Origin: a virus
Length of the DNA: 38,019 bases
Direction: 5' to 3' (one strand)
IMG/VR virus record: IMGVR_UViG_2077657019_000001
Span: 1 to 38,019 of that record
Positions 1 to 7,774 of the stretch are shown here, in pieces. A program made the translations under genes and the position numbers. The notes under the pieces were generated by a model. The model had not been told where the DNA came from. It saw only the letters and a program-made list of their open reading frames with translations, and searched no databases. Position 1 is the first letter of the stretch. Every line of letters starts with the position of its first letter.

Positions 1-369
1 ATAAAGAAAGTGAATTCAAAGTCTGCCGTAGATGTCACTCAAGCGACAATAGAGTTGTTAATGCCCTTTAAAGATCACGTACATACGATTACAGCAGATA
101 ACGGTAGAGAATTTGCTCATCACGCTAAGATTGCAGAAGCGCTGGATACCAAAGTCTATTTTGCCCACCCTTATAGCTCTTGGGAGCGCGGCGCGAACGA
201 AAACAGTAACGGCCTTTTAAGGCAATATGTGCGGAAAGAAACTGATTTAAGAGAGATTGAAGATGACGTCATTCATTGGGCGATGACACGTATCAATTAT
301 CGTCCAAGAAAGTGTTTAGGGTTCAAGCAGCCAGCAGTCGCATTTAAAGAGATGTGCTTAGCGGCTTGA
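1..369 (+). CDS. IS30-family transposase, C-terminal fragment (cut by window edge)
   Basis: This is the C-terminal part of a DDE transposase, which cuts and joins the ends of its insertion sequence. The frame is open to the first base, so the GTG at 10 is not the real start and the gene continues outside the window. The stretch reading DNGREFA, followed by YFAHPYSSWERGANEN and NGLLRQY, is the highly conserved IS30-family block holding the second catalytic Asp (DNG) and the final Glu (ENSNG). The C-terminal NYRPRKCLGFKQP is also typical. It lies just beyond the truncated-looking left end of the prophage and may have caused a deletion there. Family assignment is firm; the exact IS is unknown. 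Confidence 0.9.
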   Translation: MKKVNSKSAVDVTQATIELLMPFKDHVHTITADNGREFAHHAKIAEALDTKVYFAHPYSSWERGANENSNGLLRQYVRKETDLREIEDDVIHWAMTRINYRPRKCLGFKQPAVAFKEMCLAA

Positions 370-570
370 AATGAAAAGTGTCGCACTTCGAACTTGAATT
401 CAGGCATTTATAACACTGCACATACAATTTAGAAAGTACCAACCTGCCCTACAAACTTATCCTACTAATAATGGTAAGACAGCTACCTGATGTATAATAA
501 ACAAGTTAGGGCTTCGGTTGTAATAAGAGCCTTTTTTCACGCCCTTACCACAATGCATGCGCCTTATAAC
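370..570. other. IS30 right end and gene-poor junction with the prophage
   Basis: The bases just after the transposase stop (about 376-404) probably hold the right terminal inverted repeat of the IS30 element; the left repeat is outside the window, so this cannot be confirmed. Bases 405-570 contain no gene that I can support. A weak plus-strand hairpin followed by six Ts lies at about 508-535. No copy of the dusA 5' sequence, which would mark the other attachment site, is visible, and no P2 gene U start follows the tape measure stop. Confidence 0.45.
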
Positions 571-3417
571 TTAACTCGTTCGCTTATCCCCCAAGCTTCC
601 ATCCGCCCTTGTCGCCATGTCCATGTTGCCCATCATTCCCTGTGCAAATTCGGCCTTGAGTCTTTCTATGACTTGATCCGCCATATCTTGATCATAACTT
701 GGATTCCCAGTTGGTGTTAAGTGGAGCACTGGCGCAAAGGTCATGCTTTTGGTGTTGTTTTGAAGCTGTTGGGTTTGGCTTGTTATGTTGCTGGGTGCGG
801 GTTGCTCTGTTTTGTCGTCGCTGAACCAGCCGCCAATGTTTGAGCCGATCCACTCCCCTAGTGCGCCACCGCCCATGCCGCCTGCAATGGTGCCGATGAG
901 GCCACCAATTGCGGTCCCGACTATTGGGACGACCGATCCGATGGCGGCACCCGCCATGCCGCCCGCCGCTGCACCGCCTAAACCACCGACCATGTCCCCT
1001 GCTGTTGCGCCGATTTCTACGCTGTCGCCTTGTGACACGGCAGAGGCTAGGCCTGCGCCTTGAAGCGCAATGTCTAATGGACGAAAGAGTTTCCCTGCGC
1101 CTTTTAGTACGTTGCCTGACATACCACCCACTGGCAACATGGTAGACAACCCGCCAGCGGCTCCCGCTAGGTCTGCCCCTGTCATGGCAATGTCGCTGAT
1201 ATTCGTGCCTGCGTTTGCTGTGTCGGACATAAGGGATAGTGCTGCGCCTCCACCCATGAGACCTGCGAGTCGGCCATAGCGTCCAAATTTTGATCGTCCT
1301 AACCGACCTGCAATGCCTTTGCCGTTTTTATCGAAGGGTTGTTTTGTATCGTTGATACGTTCTTCTGCTTGCCTTAAGCCTGCTAAGCGGCTCCCTGTGT
1401 ATCGGCCTGTTGAGTTTCCGTTTCGCGTTCTGCCGCCTCTTTGTCCAGATCCACCACCGTAACCCGCGCCAGCACCTAAGCCGTTTAGCTTTCGGTTTAG
1501 TCTGTCTATGGATCGAGAGGCACGATTCGCACTGATTGCGGTACGATCAGTGGAGCTTGTGAGCTTTTCGCGACCCAGTTTGAATCTGTCTTTGCCGTTA
1601 CCCAGTGCAAGTTTGGCAAATTTGAAGGCGATAACCCCTGCTTTCACGGCAGCCAGTGCTCCCACGACGCCCAATAGCCCTGTGGCTAATTGTGGATTGG
1701 CTTCGGCAAAGTTGGCGACACCATCCACGACGGACATTAGCGGCGGCAATACGGTGTCTAACACGGGTAGAAGTCGATCACCCAGCACGATGGTCATGCG
1801 ATCGAACTTGGCGCTCAGTTGGCTAAGCTGATGACCTCGTGTGCTGGCTCGGTTTGCGTATTCGTCGTTTACGCTGTTTGCTCTGTCGGCTTGGTTGGCG
1901 ACTTTGCCAAAGGCGGAGACGAGGCCGTTTTTGTCGTCGTCTAAGGTTGTGACGAGTTTTGCTACCGCGCCTTTGACTTCTTCGCCAAAGAGTTGCGAAA
2001 TGACGGCGCCTCGGTCGGTTGCGTTTACGTCTTGTAAGCCACGCATTACTTCAATGAGCGTGCTTTGTGCGTCGTTTTGCATCATGCCTGCAAGTTCGTC
2101 TGCATCGAACCCGATTCGGTTCATTGCCTCTTTTTGCGCACCTGTGGCGGCGTAACCTGCGGTTAAGCGTCCTGTGATGTTTTTAAGTGCTGTAGAGGCA
2201 ACTTCTTCTGTTGCGCCCCCTGCGATCAGCGTTGCAGACAATGCGGCGGTTTGGTTGTAATCCAGCCCCGCGCCCATTGCTGTGGAGCCTTGGCGAACCA
2301 TGACGGCGGCAATGTCCTTTGCCTTGGCGTTCATGTTGTTGCTTAGGTAGTTTGTGCTGTCGGCAAGGTCAATTGCATTCTCTTGTGTCAGACCCATTGC
2401 AGCGCGCCATGTGGCGAGTGTGGAGCCTGCTTCTTCTGAGCTTACATCCCATGCTACGCTCATTTTGGTGGCGGATTCTGCGAATTCTAGTAGCTGTTTT
2501 TTCTCTATGCCGCTCTGCCCCGCGGCGGTGACGATGTCGGCAATGCCTTTTTGCTCAACGCCTAAGCGCCCTGCAAGTTGCATCATTTTTGTTCTGTATT
2601 CGGCTTCTTCTCGTTTGTCTGAGAAGTTGACGACCTTTTTAACATCGGCAAAGGTGCTTTCGTATTCCACCGCTCGTTTACCCGCCATGACAAGGGGCGC
2701 GGTTTTGACCGCTAGGCCAACGGCTTGGCCGACAAGTTCGCCTTTTTGCGCGTTGCGATCGGCAATGCGGCCTTTTAGCTTTTGGATGCGTTGAAGCTTG
2801 GCTTTTTGCTGTTCTAGCTTTCGGTTGGCTTGCTCTGTTTGTTTGGCGAGCTTGAGCTGTTGCACACCCAATGAGTTTACTTTTAGCCCTGCGTCGCTCA
2901 TGCCACGACGCAATCCACCTAGCTCTTTGGCTTGTTTGCTGTATGAGGTTGTTAAGCGTGCGGTGGCGCGCTCTGCCCCTTTTAGGCTGGCTTTTTCTTT
3001 TTTATGAGCGCGTTCAGCGTCTTTTTTGGCTTTGGTGAGTTTTTTAAGCTCTTTGGTTGCTTTGGCTACTTGCTCGGACTCTGCGCCGTGGGCTTCTGCC
3101 GTTTCTAATAGGGCTTGTTCGGCTTTGGCTAGGGCTTTGGTATGAAGGGTTACAACATGCTTTGCTGCTGCTTCGCTGTCTTTGAGTTTGTCGGTTTCTG
3201 TTTTGGCTTTTGAGAGCGCTTGGCGGGAGTCGTCTAGACGATCGTTGAGGGTTTTGAATCGGGTGATTAGTTTTTGCTTGTTGCCTAGTTCCTTGAGAGT
3301 TTTGTCGGTTTGTTTGGCTTCTTCTTGCAGCTTCCCTGCTGATTTGCTCGCCATTTTGAAGGGCTTGGAAAATTTGTCGATTGCAGTCAGTGCAATGGAT
3401 ACGCTTCTATCTGCCAA
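571..3417 (-). CDS. T: Phage tail tape measure protein (P2 gpT-like)
   Basis: This 948-residue protein sets tail length and is threaded through the tail tube during assembly. The first 220 residues are a lysine- and alanine-rich coiled coil. Residues about 240-560 form the conserved tape-measure core, which starts near the YESTFADVKKVV segment. Hydrophobic and glycine-rich segments follow at about 590-620 and 750-880, as in P2-like tape measures. The start is TTG at 3417, supported by AAGGGG six bases upstream; no ATG fits. It directly follows the E/E' frame, as in the P2 FETUD operon. The C-terminus looks complete, but genes U and D do not follow. Confidence 0.93.
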   Translation of the reverse strand: MADRSVSIALTAIDKFSKPFKMASKSAGKLQEEAKQTDKTLKELGNKQKLITRFKTLNDRLDDSRQALSKAKTETDKLKDSEAAAKHVVTLHTKALAKAEQALLETAEAHGAESEQVAKATKELKKLTKAKKDAERAHKKEKASLKGAERATARLTTSYSKQAKELGGLRRGMSDAGLKVNSLGVQQLKLAKQTEQANRKLEQQKAKLQRIQKLKGRIADRNAQKGELVGQAVGLAVKTAPLVMAGKRAVEYESTFADVKKVVNFSDKREEAEYRTKMMQLAGRLGVEQKGIADIVTAAGQSGIEKKQLLEFAESATKMSVAWDVSSEEAGSTLATWRAAMGLTQENAIDLADSTNYLSNNMNAKAKDIAAVMVRQGSTAMGAGLDYNQTAALSATLIAGGATEEVASTALKNITGRLTAGYAATGAQKEAMNRIGFDADELAGMMQNDAQSTLIEVMRGLQDVNATDRGAVISQLFGEEVKGAVAKLVTTLDDDKNGLVSAFGKVANQADRANSVNDEYANRASTRGHQLSQLSAKFDRMTIVLGDRLLPVLDTVLPPLMSVVDGVANFAEANPQLATGLLGVVGALAAVKAGVIAFKFAKLALGNGKDRFKLGREKLTSSTDRTAISANRASRSIDRLNRKLNGLGAGAGYGGGSGQRGGRTRNGNSTGRYTGSRLAGLRQAEERINDTKQPFDKNGKGIAGRLGRSKFGRYGRLAGLMGGGAALSLMSDTANAGTNISDIAMTGADLAGAAGGLSTMLPVGGMSGNVLKGAGKLFRPLDIALQGAGLASAVSQGDSVEIGATAGDMVGGLGGAAAGGMAGAAIGSVVPIVGTAIGGLIGTIAGGMGGGALGEWIGSNIGGWFSDDKTEQPAPSNITSQTQQLQNNTKSMTFAPVLHLTPTGNPSYDQDMADQVIERLKAEFAQGMMGNMDMATRADGSLGDKRTS

Positions 3418-3420
3418 GGT

Positions 3421-3585
3421 TTACCCCTTTTTGATTCCTAGTTTTGCGGCGGCGAGATGGTAACGGCGCATGGCTTCGTCGATGCGCCAATTTAGTATTT
3501 CAGATGGTGGGATGTGGTAGACGATCGGGATGATGTCGGTGAGGACTTCTACGTCGTTTGGCGAAAGTAAGCCGCCGGTTTTTCC
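3421..3585 (-). CDS. E': gpE' C-terminal extension (product of -1 frameshift from gene E)
   Basis: This is the -1 frame segment joined to gpE to make the long tail chaperone, as in P2 where E+E' is made by programmed frameshifting. The frame also opens upstream to 3699, but that part lies wholly inside gene E and has no ribosome binding site, so I start it at the slip site. About 54 residues are added after E residue 178, giving a fusion near 232 residues. The core IVYHIPPSEILNWRIDEAMRR resembles the P2 E' motif of a short hydrophobic run, a PPSE-type turn and a helix. It ends three bases before the tape measure start. Confidence 0.8.
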   Translation of the reverse strand, partial: GKTGGLLSPNDVEVLTDIIPIVYHIPPSEILNWRIDEAMRRYHLAAAKLGIKKG

Positions 3586-4118
3586 AAAAAATCGATGAGT
3601 CGCTCTTGCAGTTGGTTCCAATCTGGCAAGCTTAAACGCCCTAGTTCGGTCTGGCTCAAACCTGTACAGCTTGAGCTGATAAACAGCGTGCGTTGCCATT
3701 CATCTTCGTGAGTGTCCATGAGGTCGGTTGTGGCGACGGTAGGCGGCTTGAGTTTGTATTGGTTGATGTCGCGGCCATCGTCTCCGTTAATCGGCTGTAG
3801 CAATAATGGTGCATTTAGATCGAACGCGTTTTTATTGTCCATGAGCTTACTGGCTGTTGCGTTCATCAGCTCCAATACTTTGGTTTGAATGCTGGTGTAG
3901 TCGGGCGTGACGAGCCGTTTAAGCTCTTTGTCTGTTAGTCCTGTGCTTTCACAGATGCAAGCACGTAGGAGCTTTGTATCGTCGTTTTGGATGCTTTGGC
4001 TCAAGGCTCGGTGAGTTTCCATGTCCATGAGTTGGAATGTGATTTGATGAATCTGCTCGCCTTTGTCGCTGTCGATCGGCCAGACAAGTTCGTGCGTTTT
4101 TACTTTGAATTCAGGCAT
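3549..4118 (-). CDS. E: Phage tail assembly chaperone gpE (P2-like)
   Basis: This 189-residue protein lies exactly where the P2 tail chaperone does, between the tail tube gene and the tape measure. Chaperones of this class coat the tape measure before the tube polymerises and are not part of the virion. The short form ends at 3549, and the long form is made through the slippery site at 3585-3591. Internal features are a DKELKRL segment near 62 and a second similar segment near 155 (QTELGRLSLPDWNQL). Function rests mainly on order and on the frameshift, since gpE sequences diverge widely. It follows a strong intra-operon hairpin. Confidence 0.8.
   Translation of the reverse strand: MPEFKVKTHELVWPIDSDKGEQIHQITFQLMDMETHRALSQSIQNDDTKLLRACICESTGLTDKELKRLVTPDYTSIQTKVLELMNATASKLMDNKNAFDLNAPLLLQPINGDDGRDINQYKLKPPTVATTDLMDTHEDEWQRTLFISSSCTGLSQTELGRLSLPDWNQLQERLIDFLEKPAAYFRQTT
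3585..3591 (-). promoter_or_regulatory. Programmed -1 ribosomal frameshift slippery heptamer
   Basis: Read on the minus strand, the gene E codons end in GAT TTT TTG, giving T TTT TTG. This is a canonical -1 slippery heptamer and the type known for P2 E/E'. Slippage here moves the ribosome from the gpE frame into the frame that runs to 3421 without a stop. The two frames overlap only in this area, which fits a programmed event. Confidence 0.8.
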
Positions 4119-4129
4119 ACGTTTATCCT

Positions 4130-4154
4130 AAAAAAAAGCCCGCAGTGTGCGGGC
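4130..4154 (-). terminator. Intra-operon rho-independent terminator or attenuator
   Basis: Minus-strand GCCCGCACACTGCGGGC forms a GC-rich stem followed by seven Ts. It lies between the tail tube gene and gene E. It could lower expression of the chaperone and tape measure relative to the abundant tube and sheath. Confidence 0.7.
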
Positions 4155-4173
4155 GATAAGGGGAAGTTTTGGG

Positions 4174-4680
4174 TTATGGCAAGCCGACGTTTCGGCGATG
4201 TTCGGCGAGAATGTCACCGCTTCCTAGATTAAGTATCTGGGCATTGCGATCAATCTCGTAGATGGTTTTACCCGATTCTGTTTTCTTATAGGCACTGACG
4301 GCCATTTCGATCTCGTGGTCGGGCAGTTCGCCCATTTTGCTCGCAGATTCGGTAATGCTTGTGATTTCCCCCGTCAAGCTGTCTTCTAACGCGAACTTTG
4401 CGCCGTCTTCGTCTTGAAGGGATTCATTGACGTTCACTTGGCACATTTCGCCATCGGCAAGGCCAAACGCTGAGAGCATGGCTTGAGTCGCGCCTTTGAC
4501 TTTGAACTTGGCGGTCATTTTCTCAAGGCCGACCATAACTTCACCTGGTATGAACGAGCCGCCTCTTGTCTCTTGCATGGTTTTCTTTATCTCAGGCGGG
4601 GTGTATTCGTCTAGCTCTTTTACAAGCGGCTCGCCATTAATAACCGCACGGCGGGTAATTCGTGTTCTTTGACCTGCCAT
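4174..4680 (-). CDS. FII: Phage major tail tube protein (P2 gpFII-like)
   Basis: This forms the inner tube of the contractile tail through which DNA passes. The 168-residue length matches P2 FII. The N-terminal pattern of INGEPLVKELDEYTPPEIKK, then an acidic, beta-rich body with FKVKGATQAML, is typical of the family. I chose the ATG at 4680 because AAGGAG lies eight bases upstream; a longer TTG-initiated frame overlaps the sheath stop and has no better signal. It follows the sheath gene directly, as in P2, and is followed by a hairpin at 4130-4154. Confidence 0.92.
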   Translation of the reverse strand: MAGQRTRITRRAVINGEPLVKELDEYTPPEIKKTMQETRGGSFIPGEVMVGLEKMTAKFKVKGATQAMLSAFGLADGEMCQVNVNESLQDEDGAKFALEDSLTGEITSITESASKMGELPDHEIEMAVSAYKKTESGKTIYEIDRNAQILNLGSGDILAEHRRNVGLP

Positions 4681-4681
4681 A

Positions 4682-5851
4682 TTAAGCAACTCCTTCTAGG
4701 AATGATTCGACGATGCCAACGTCTTCAATTAGGTGGTAAACCATGTGTTCGTTGACGCTGTAACCGTGGTATTTGATGGCAATGTGCCATTCGCCGTTTC
4801 GATAGTTTTCGACGTTGTTGAGCGTTGGGTGTAAGTAGACTTGAGCGCCCATCACTGTTTCGTTGGCTTGAAGTGATTTGAGCCAGTAATTCAGCTTTTC
4901 AATCTCTTGCTTCATGAATGATTCGGAGAGGTTGTAAGCCATGGCGCGTTGGGCTGTTTTGGCGAGTTTGCGAATAATGGCGTATTCCAAGCCCACTTGA
5001 GAGACAAAGCGCCCCATTACGCAACGGTTGCCAATCAGCGAGAAGCCGCCCATGGAGGTGCGCGCAAAGTAGCTGATGCCGTTTCGGTTCAGTAGGTCGC
5101 CACTTGTGGCTTTGTCCATGATGTTATAGTCAATAATTCGGCTAGTTCCTTCAATCAGCGCCCCCATTCCGCCTTTCGCAGGGCTTTCCCACGGTGCAAC
5201 ACGAGCGAAGCAGCTTAGCGCGATCGCCGATCCTGGGAAGAGTATGTTCCCACTCGCTGCTTGGCTGTAGACTGAGACAAACGGATCGATAAGATAGACA
5301 GACTCATAGCCCGTACCCGCGCCGCCTAAAGAGGCCGAATAACTGATTGCTTCGGTGTCATTGGTATTTGGTCCATCGACGACGGGAATCGCGTAGAGCC
5401 TTTTCCCCATCGTTGCGAGTGCATCAGCAACAGGTTTGGTGTTAAAGCCCGGTGCTGCAATGTGCGTTGGGATCTCGTCACAACCCGCGAGCGCTTCAAT
5501 ACCCGTTCGCTGGCCTGTCGCACCGTCAATTTTACCGATCACATTATTTTGAGCTGCCGCAACGTCTGCACCTTCTGCAACAATGATCACGTAAATAGGA
5601 ACCGATACAACTCGTAGAATCTCGTAGCACGTGCGGTACAAAGTCCCGCGCTCGTCTCCTACTATGTCGAGCTTAGCAACGGCGCCCATGTTGGCGATTC
5701 GAATTGGCGTGTTTTCTGGAAAATCAGCGTGAGCGTCTGGCGCGGTGCCAACGATGCCCAAGACAACACTGCCCAATGGCCCCATAGCTGGCGGAGCCGA
5801 TTGGGTAACGACACTGATGCCGTTGTGCACGAATGATGCTATTTCAGGCAT
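4682..5851 (-). CDS. FI: Phage contractile tail sheath protein (P2 gpFI-like)
   Basis: This 389-residue protein is the contracting outer sheath of the tail. The N-terminus (FVHNGISVVTQSAPP, then SVVLGIVGTAPDA) is the classic start of P2-family sheaths. The C-terminal half holds the conserved core, with a segment near GGFSLIGNRCVMGRFVSQ and an end like YHLIEDVGIVESFLEGV. Its length matches P2 FI (396). The ATG shares its A with the stop of the upstream 62-residue gene. The next gene is the tube, preserving the FI-FII order. Confidence 0.95.
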   Translation of the reverse strand: MPEIASFVHNGISVVTQSAPPAMGPLGSVVLGIVGTAPDAHADFPENTPIRIANMGAVAKLDIVGDERGTLYRTCYEILRVVSVPIYVIIVAEGADVAAAQNNVIGKIDGATGQRTGIEALAGCDEIPTHIAAPGFNTKPVADALATMGKRLYAIPVVDGPNTNDTEAISYSASLGGAGTGYESVYLIDPFVSVYSQAASGNILFPGSAIALSCFARVAPWESPAKGGMGALIEGTSRIIDYNIMDKATSGDLLNRNGISYFARTSMGGFSLIGNRCVMGRFVSQVGLEYAIIRKLAKTAQRAMAYNLSESFMKQEIEKLNYWLKSLQANETVMGAQVYLHPTLNNVENYRNGEWHIAIKYHGYSVNEHMVYHLIEDVGIVESFLEGVA

Positions 5852-6039
5852 TAGGCCTCTCCTTTTGGTTTCGCGGTATTTCTCGCAAGAGCGACTTTAC
5901 CACTGAGAATTAAGTATTCTGCTTCGCAAGGAAGCAGGTTGACCGTGTCACCTTTTTCGTGCCAATGCTTTTTGTTAGGGCATTGGTACGGGTTGAGAAC
6001 TTCGTATTGCTTGGGTTGGGTTTTGGATTGATTTGCCAT
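5851..6039 (-). CDS. Small phage protein of unknown function upstream of sheath
   Basis: This 62-residue basic protein contains a Cys-Pro-Asn-Lys-Lys-His-Trp-His segment and a second Cys (LLPCEAEYLILSGKVALA), so a metal site is possible but unproven. A strong GGAGG lies six bases upstream of the ATG. Its stop overlaps the sheath ATG by one base, so the two are probably translationally coupled. Small proteins at this position occur in other P2-like prophages. I do not recognise a named function. Confidence 0.7.
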   Translation of the reverse strand: MANQSKTQPKQYEVLNPYQCPNKKHWHEKGDTVNLLPCEAEYLILSGKVALARNTAKPKGEA

Positions 6040-6049
6040 CTTTCCTCCA

Positions 6050-6095
6050 CAAAAAAGCCCCGCATGTGCGGCATAAAAAAACCGCTGATGCGGTT
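6050..6095 (-). terminator. Two tandem rho-independent terminators
   Basis: Reading the minus strand, AACCGCATCAGCGGTT (6080-6095) is followed by seven Ts, and CCGCACATGCGG (6060-6071) is followed shortly by a run of Ts at 6051-6056. They separate the fibre gene group from the sheath group, so the sheath genes may have their own promoter or depend on read-through. Confidence 0.75.
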
Positions 6096-6121
6096 GGGGG
6101 ATGAATCAGTCTGATAGTCGA

Positions 6122-6535
6122 CTATTTACTAAGAATCTTACTTACCTCTGTCGCTCTTTCTGAGATATCTTCAATTACGTCAGATTGCCCTTTAGACTGA
6201 TATGGAAACTTATACTTACCTGAGTCCATTCCATCTAGTACTATGTTCGCATCTGAAACGAACGAGTTAGATGCTTTTTTAAAGTCATCAAATGAATCTG
6301 CACTCTCTAGACTAACTACTAGCTTACTAAACTCGACTAGCAACAACTCAGCAGCGTCCGCGTTGGCGCCCAAAAGGGATTGATGGTCACCAGCGGCTTC
6401 TAATATTCCTAATCTCTTTTTAAGTCTAACTTCGCTATCTGTATATTCATATGTACAACCCGCCGGAAAAACCAATGACTCTGCACCATCCAAAGAGCCG
6501 TAGTAAACTACGGCACCATCATTCAAGACCCTCAT
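6122..6535 (-). CDS. Unknown tail-fibre-associated protein (possible fibre assembly factor)
   Basis: This 137-residue protein sits where P2-like phages place the tail fibre assembly chaperone (gpG), directly downstream of fibre genes and overlapping the preceding gene by four bases (ATGA). The N-terminus (VLNDGAVVYYGSLDGAE) looks beta-rich; the rest (RLGILEAAGDHQSLLGANADAAELLL and beyond) looks helical. I see no clear match to known chaperone families, so the role is inferred from position only. Two terminators follow it. Confidence 0.55.
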   Translation of the reverse strand: MRVLNDGAVVYYGSLDGAESLVFPAGCTYEYTDSEVRLKKRLGILEAAGDHQSLLGANADAAELLLVEFSKLVVSLESADSFDDFKKASNSFVSDANIVLDGMDSGKYKFPYQSKGQSDVIEDISERATEVSKILSK

Positions 6536-7233
6536 ATACTGCTTCCTATTCCATATGAACTTGACATAACAATTAACGGAGAACCGCTAATATAACCAGC
6601 ACTAACCCACGGCCCGACTATATACAGCTTCACTCCCTGAGCACTTACAGAGCCCACCAGCCCATCTATATTCCAATAGCGAACAGATCCCATACTTAGA
6701 TCCACATACAGCTGATTTGACTCCATCGTTTGACCGCAAAAAAACATCCCGTTTTTATCGGCTAAGCATGCCAAAACCCCGGTAGTAAATCGCCCGCGCA
6801 CTGGACGACCGGGGAGTAATAAAAAATCCCCACCAGCCGAGCCAGCAGACAAGGTCACTTCCAACACATTAAAAACAAGACCGCCTTCCACATGACACTG
6901 ACTTTTTATCTCAGACGGAACATCGTCATCCGTATACTCCAATACTCTTAAATCATCCAACACAGCTCCACCACTAGAGTGAAAGCCAATGGGACTTAGA
7001 TAATTTCCATCCGAATCTTTTTCCGTTGCCCTCGAATTCAACAGAAGATTAACAGCAGGAAGGTTTCCACTTGCTCCATCTATATACCTCTCCACCGCTA
7101 CTTCCGCCGCTTTCATGCGCCCATCTATTTCGCCAATCATCCCACTAACAACGCTCGTCTGTTCCTGACTCACCGCCGTCTGCTCTTGAGCTGCCTGTTT
7201 GAGCTTTTGAAGCTCTTCTACTATTTCGGCCAT
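6532..7233 (-). CDS. Putative tail fibre distal or receptor-binding protein
   Basis: This 233-residue protein starts with a coiled-coil segment of about 50 residues (MAEIVEELQKLKQAAQEQTA, continuing with QEQTSVVSGM), followed by a glycine- and serine-rich beta body. That architecture suits a trimeric fibre tip. It follows the conserved fibre N-terminal gene at 7238-7774 by four bases, so in this phage the fibre may be built from two polypeptides. The C-terminal sequence is not recognised, as expected for a fast-evolving host-range module. It overlaps the next gene by four bases. Confidence 0.55.
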   Translation of the reverse strand: MAEIVEELQKLKQAAQEQTAVSQEQTSVVSGMIGEIDGRMKAAEVAVERYIDGASGNLPAVNLLLNSRATEKDSDGNYLSPIGFHSSGGAVLDDLRVLEYTDDDVPSEIKSQCHVEGGLVFNVLEVTLSAGSAGGDFLLLPGRPVRGRFTTGVLACLADKNGMFFCGQTMESNQLYVDLSMGSVRYWNIDGLVGSVSAQGVKLYIVGPWVSAGYISGSPLIVMSSSYGIGSSI

Positions 7234-7237
7234 TAAA

Positions 7238-7774
7238 CTACCCTCCTAACCTTAATTTTTCGCTCAGTTGCATTAACATATGAGCCTGTTTTGTTGCGAC
7301 AACTTGTGAGCGAACAAACGCGACTGCATCCATCATCATTTCGTTGTCTATTAGAATGTTGAGATTGTCGGTTCCGACCTGAATAGATACCGAGTCCGTG
7401 GGCAAGGCGCTTAGATTCAGCACATGCTGAATAATCATTTTGCCGCCTGCGGATTTGTAGTTCAGCGTTACACCCGGAGATGAAATCACGCCGAGCAACG
7501 TACCTGTTTCTAGATAGAACCCAAGTTCGTTAGCTGAGTATTCAAGATCGCCTTCAAACTTTGCGATCGCTTTTATCTTGCCCGCTCCAATATCGACTGT
7601 GTCGTTAAATTCTACTCGCTGTTTTTCGCTGTATAGCCTCGTTTGGTTTGCAATTGGGGTGTAGGATCGATCACCCGCTCCCACGTGCGTTATTTTTATT
7701 TGAATGCCTGCCTGTTTAGCAGAAATACACTCAGCAAGACCTTCTTCTGTTATGACTAAACCCAGTGCACTCAT
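7238..7774 (-). CDS. Phage tail fibre N-terminal protein (P2 gpH N-terminal type)
   Basis: This 178-residue protein matches the baseplate-attachment domain at the start of P2-like tail fibres: LVITEEGLAECISAKQAGIQI, then ITHVGAGDRSYTP and RVEF. In P2 this domain opens a much longer fibre (gpH, about 670 residues). Here the frame ends after the domain and the next gene carries a coiled-coil and beta protein, so the fibre is either short or split. It overlaps the gpI gene by four bases (ATGA), as usual for I-H. Domain identity is firm. Confidence 0.85.
   Translation of the reverse strand: MSALGLVITEEGLAECISAKQAGIQIKITHVGAGDRSYTPIANQTRLYSEKQRVEFNDTVDIGAGKIKAIAKFEGDLEYSANELGFYLETGTLLGVISSPGVTLNYKSAGGKMIIQHVLNLSALPTDSVSIQVGTDNLNILIDNEMMMDAVAFVRSQVVATKQAHMLMQLSEKLRLGG

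Noticed and set aside
490-720. Plus-strand frame after the IS30 element
   Set aside because: It overlaps the end of the tape measure gene on the other strand, has no ribosome site, and resembles no protein.
3421-3699. Independent 92-residue gene in the E' frame
   Set aside because: Its first 38 residues lie inside gene E without a ribosome site and look like shadow sequence; the part after 3585 is explained as a frameshift extension.
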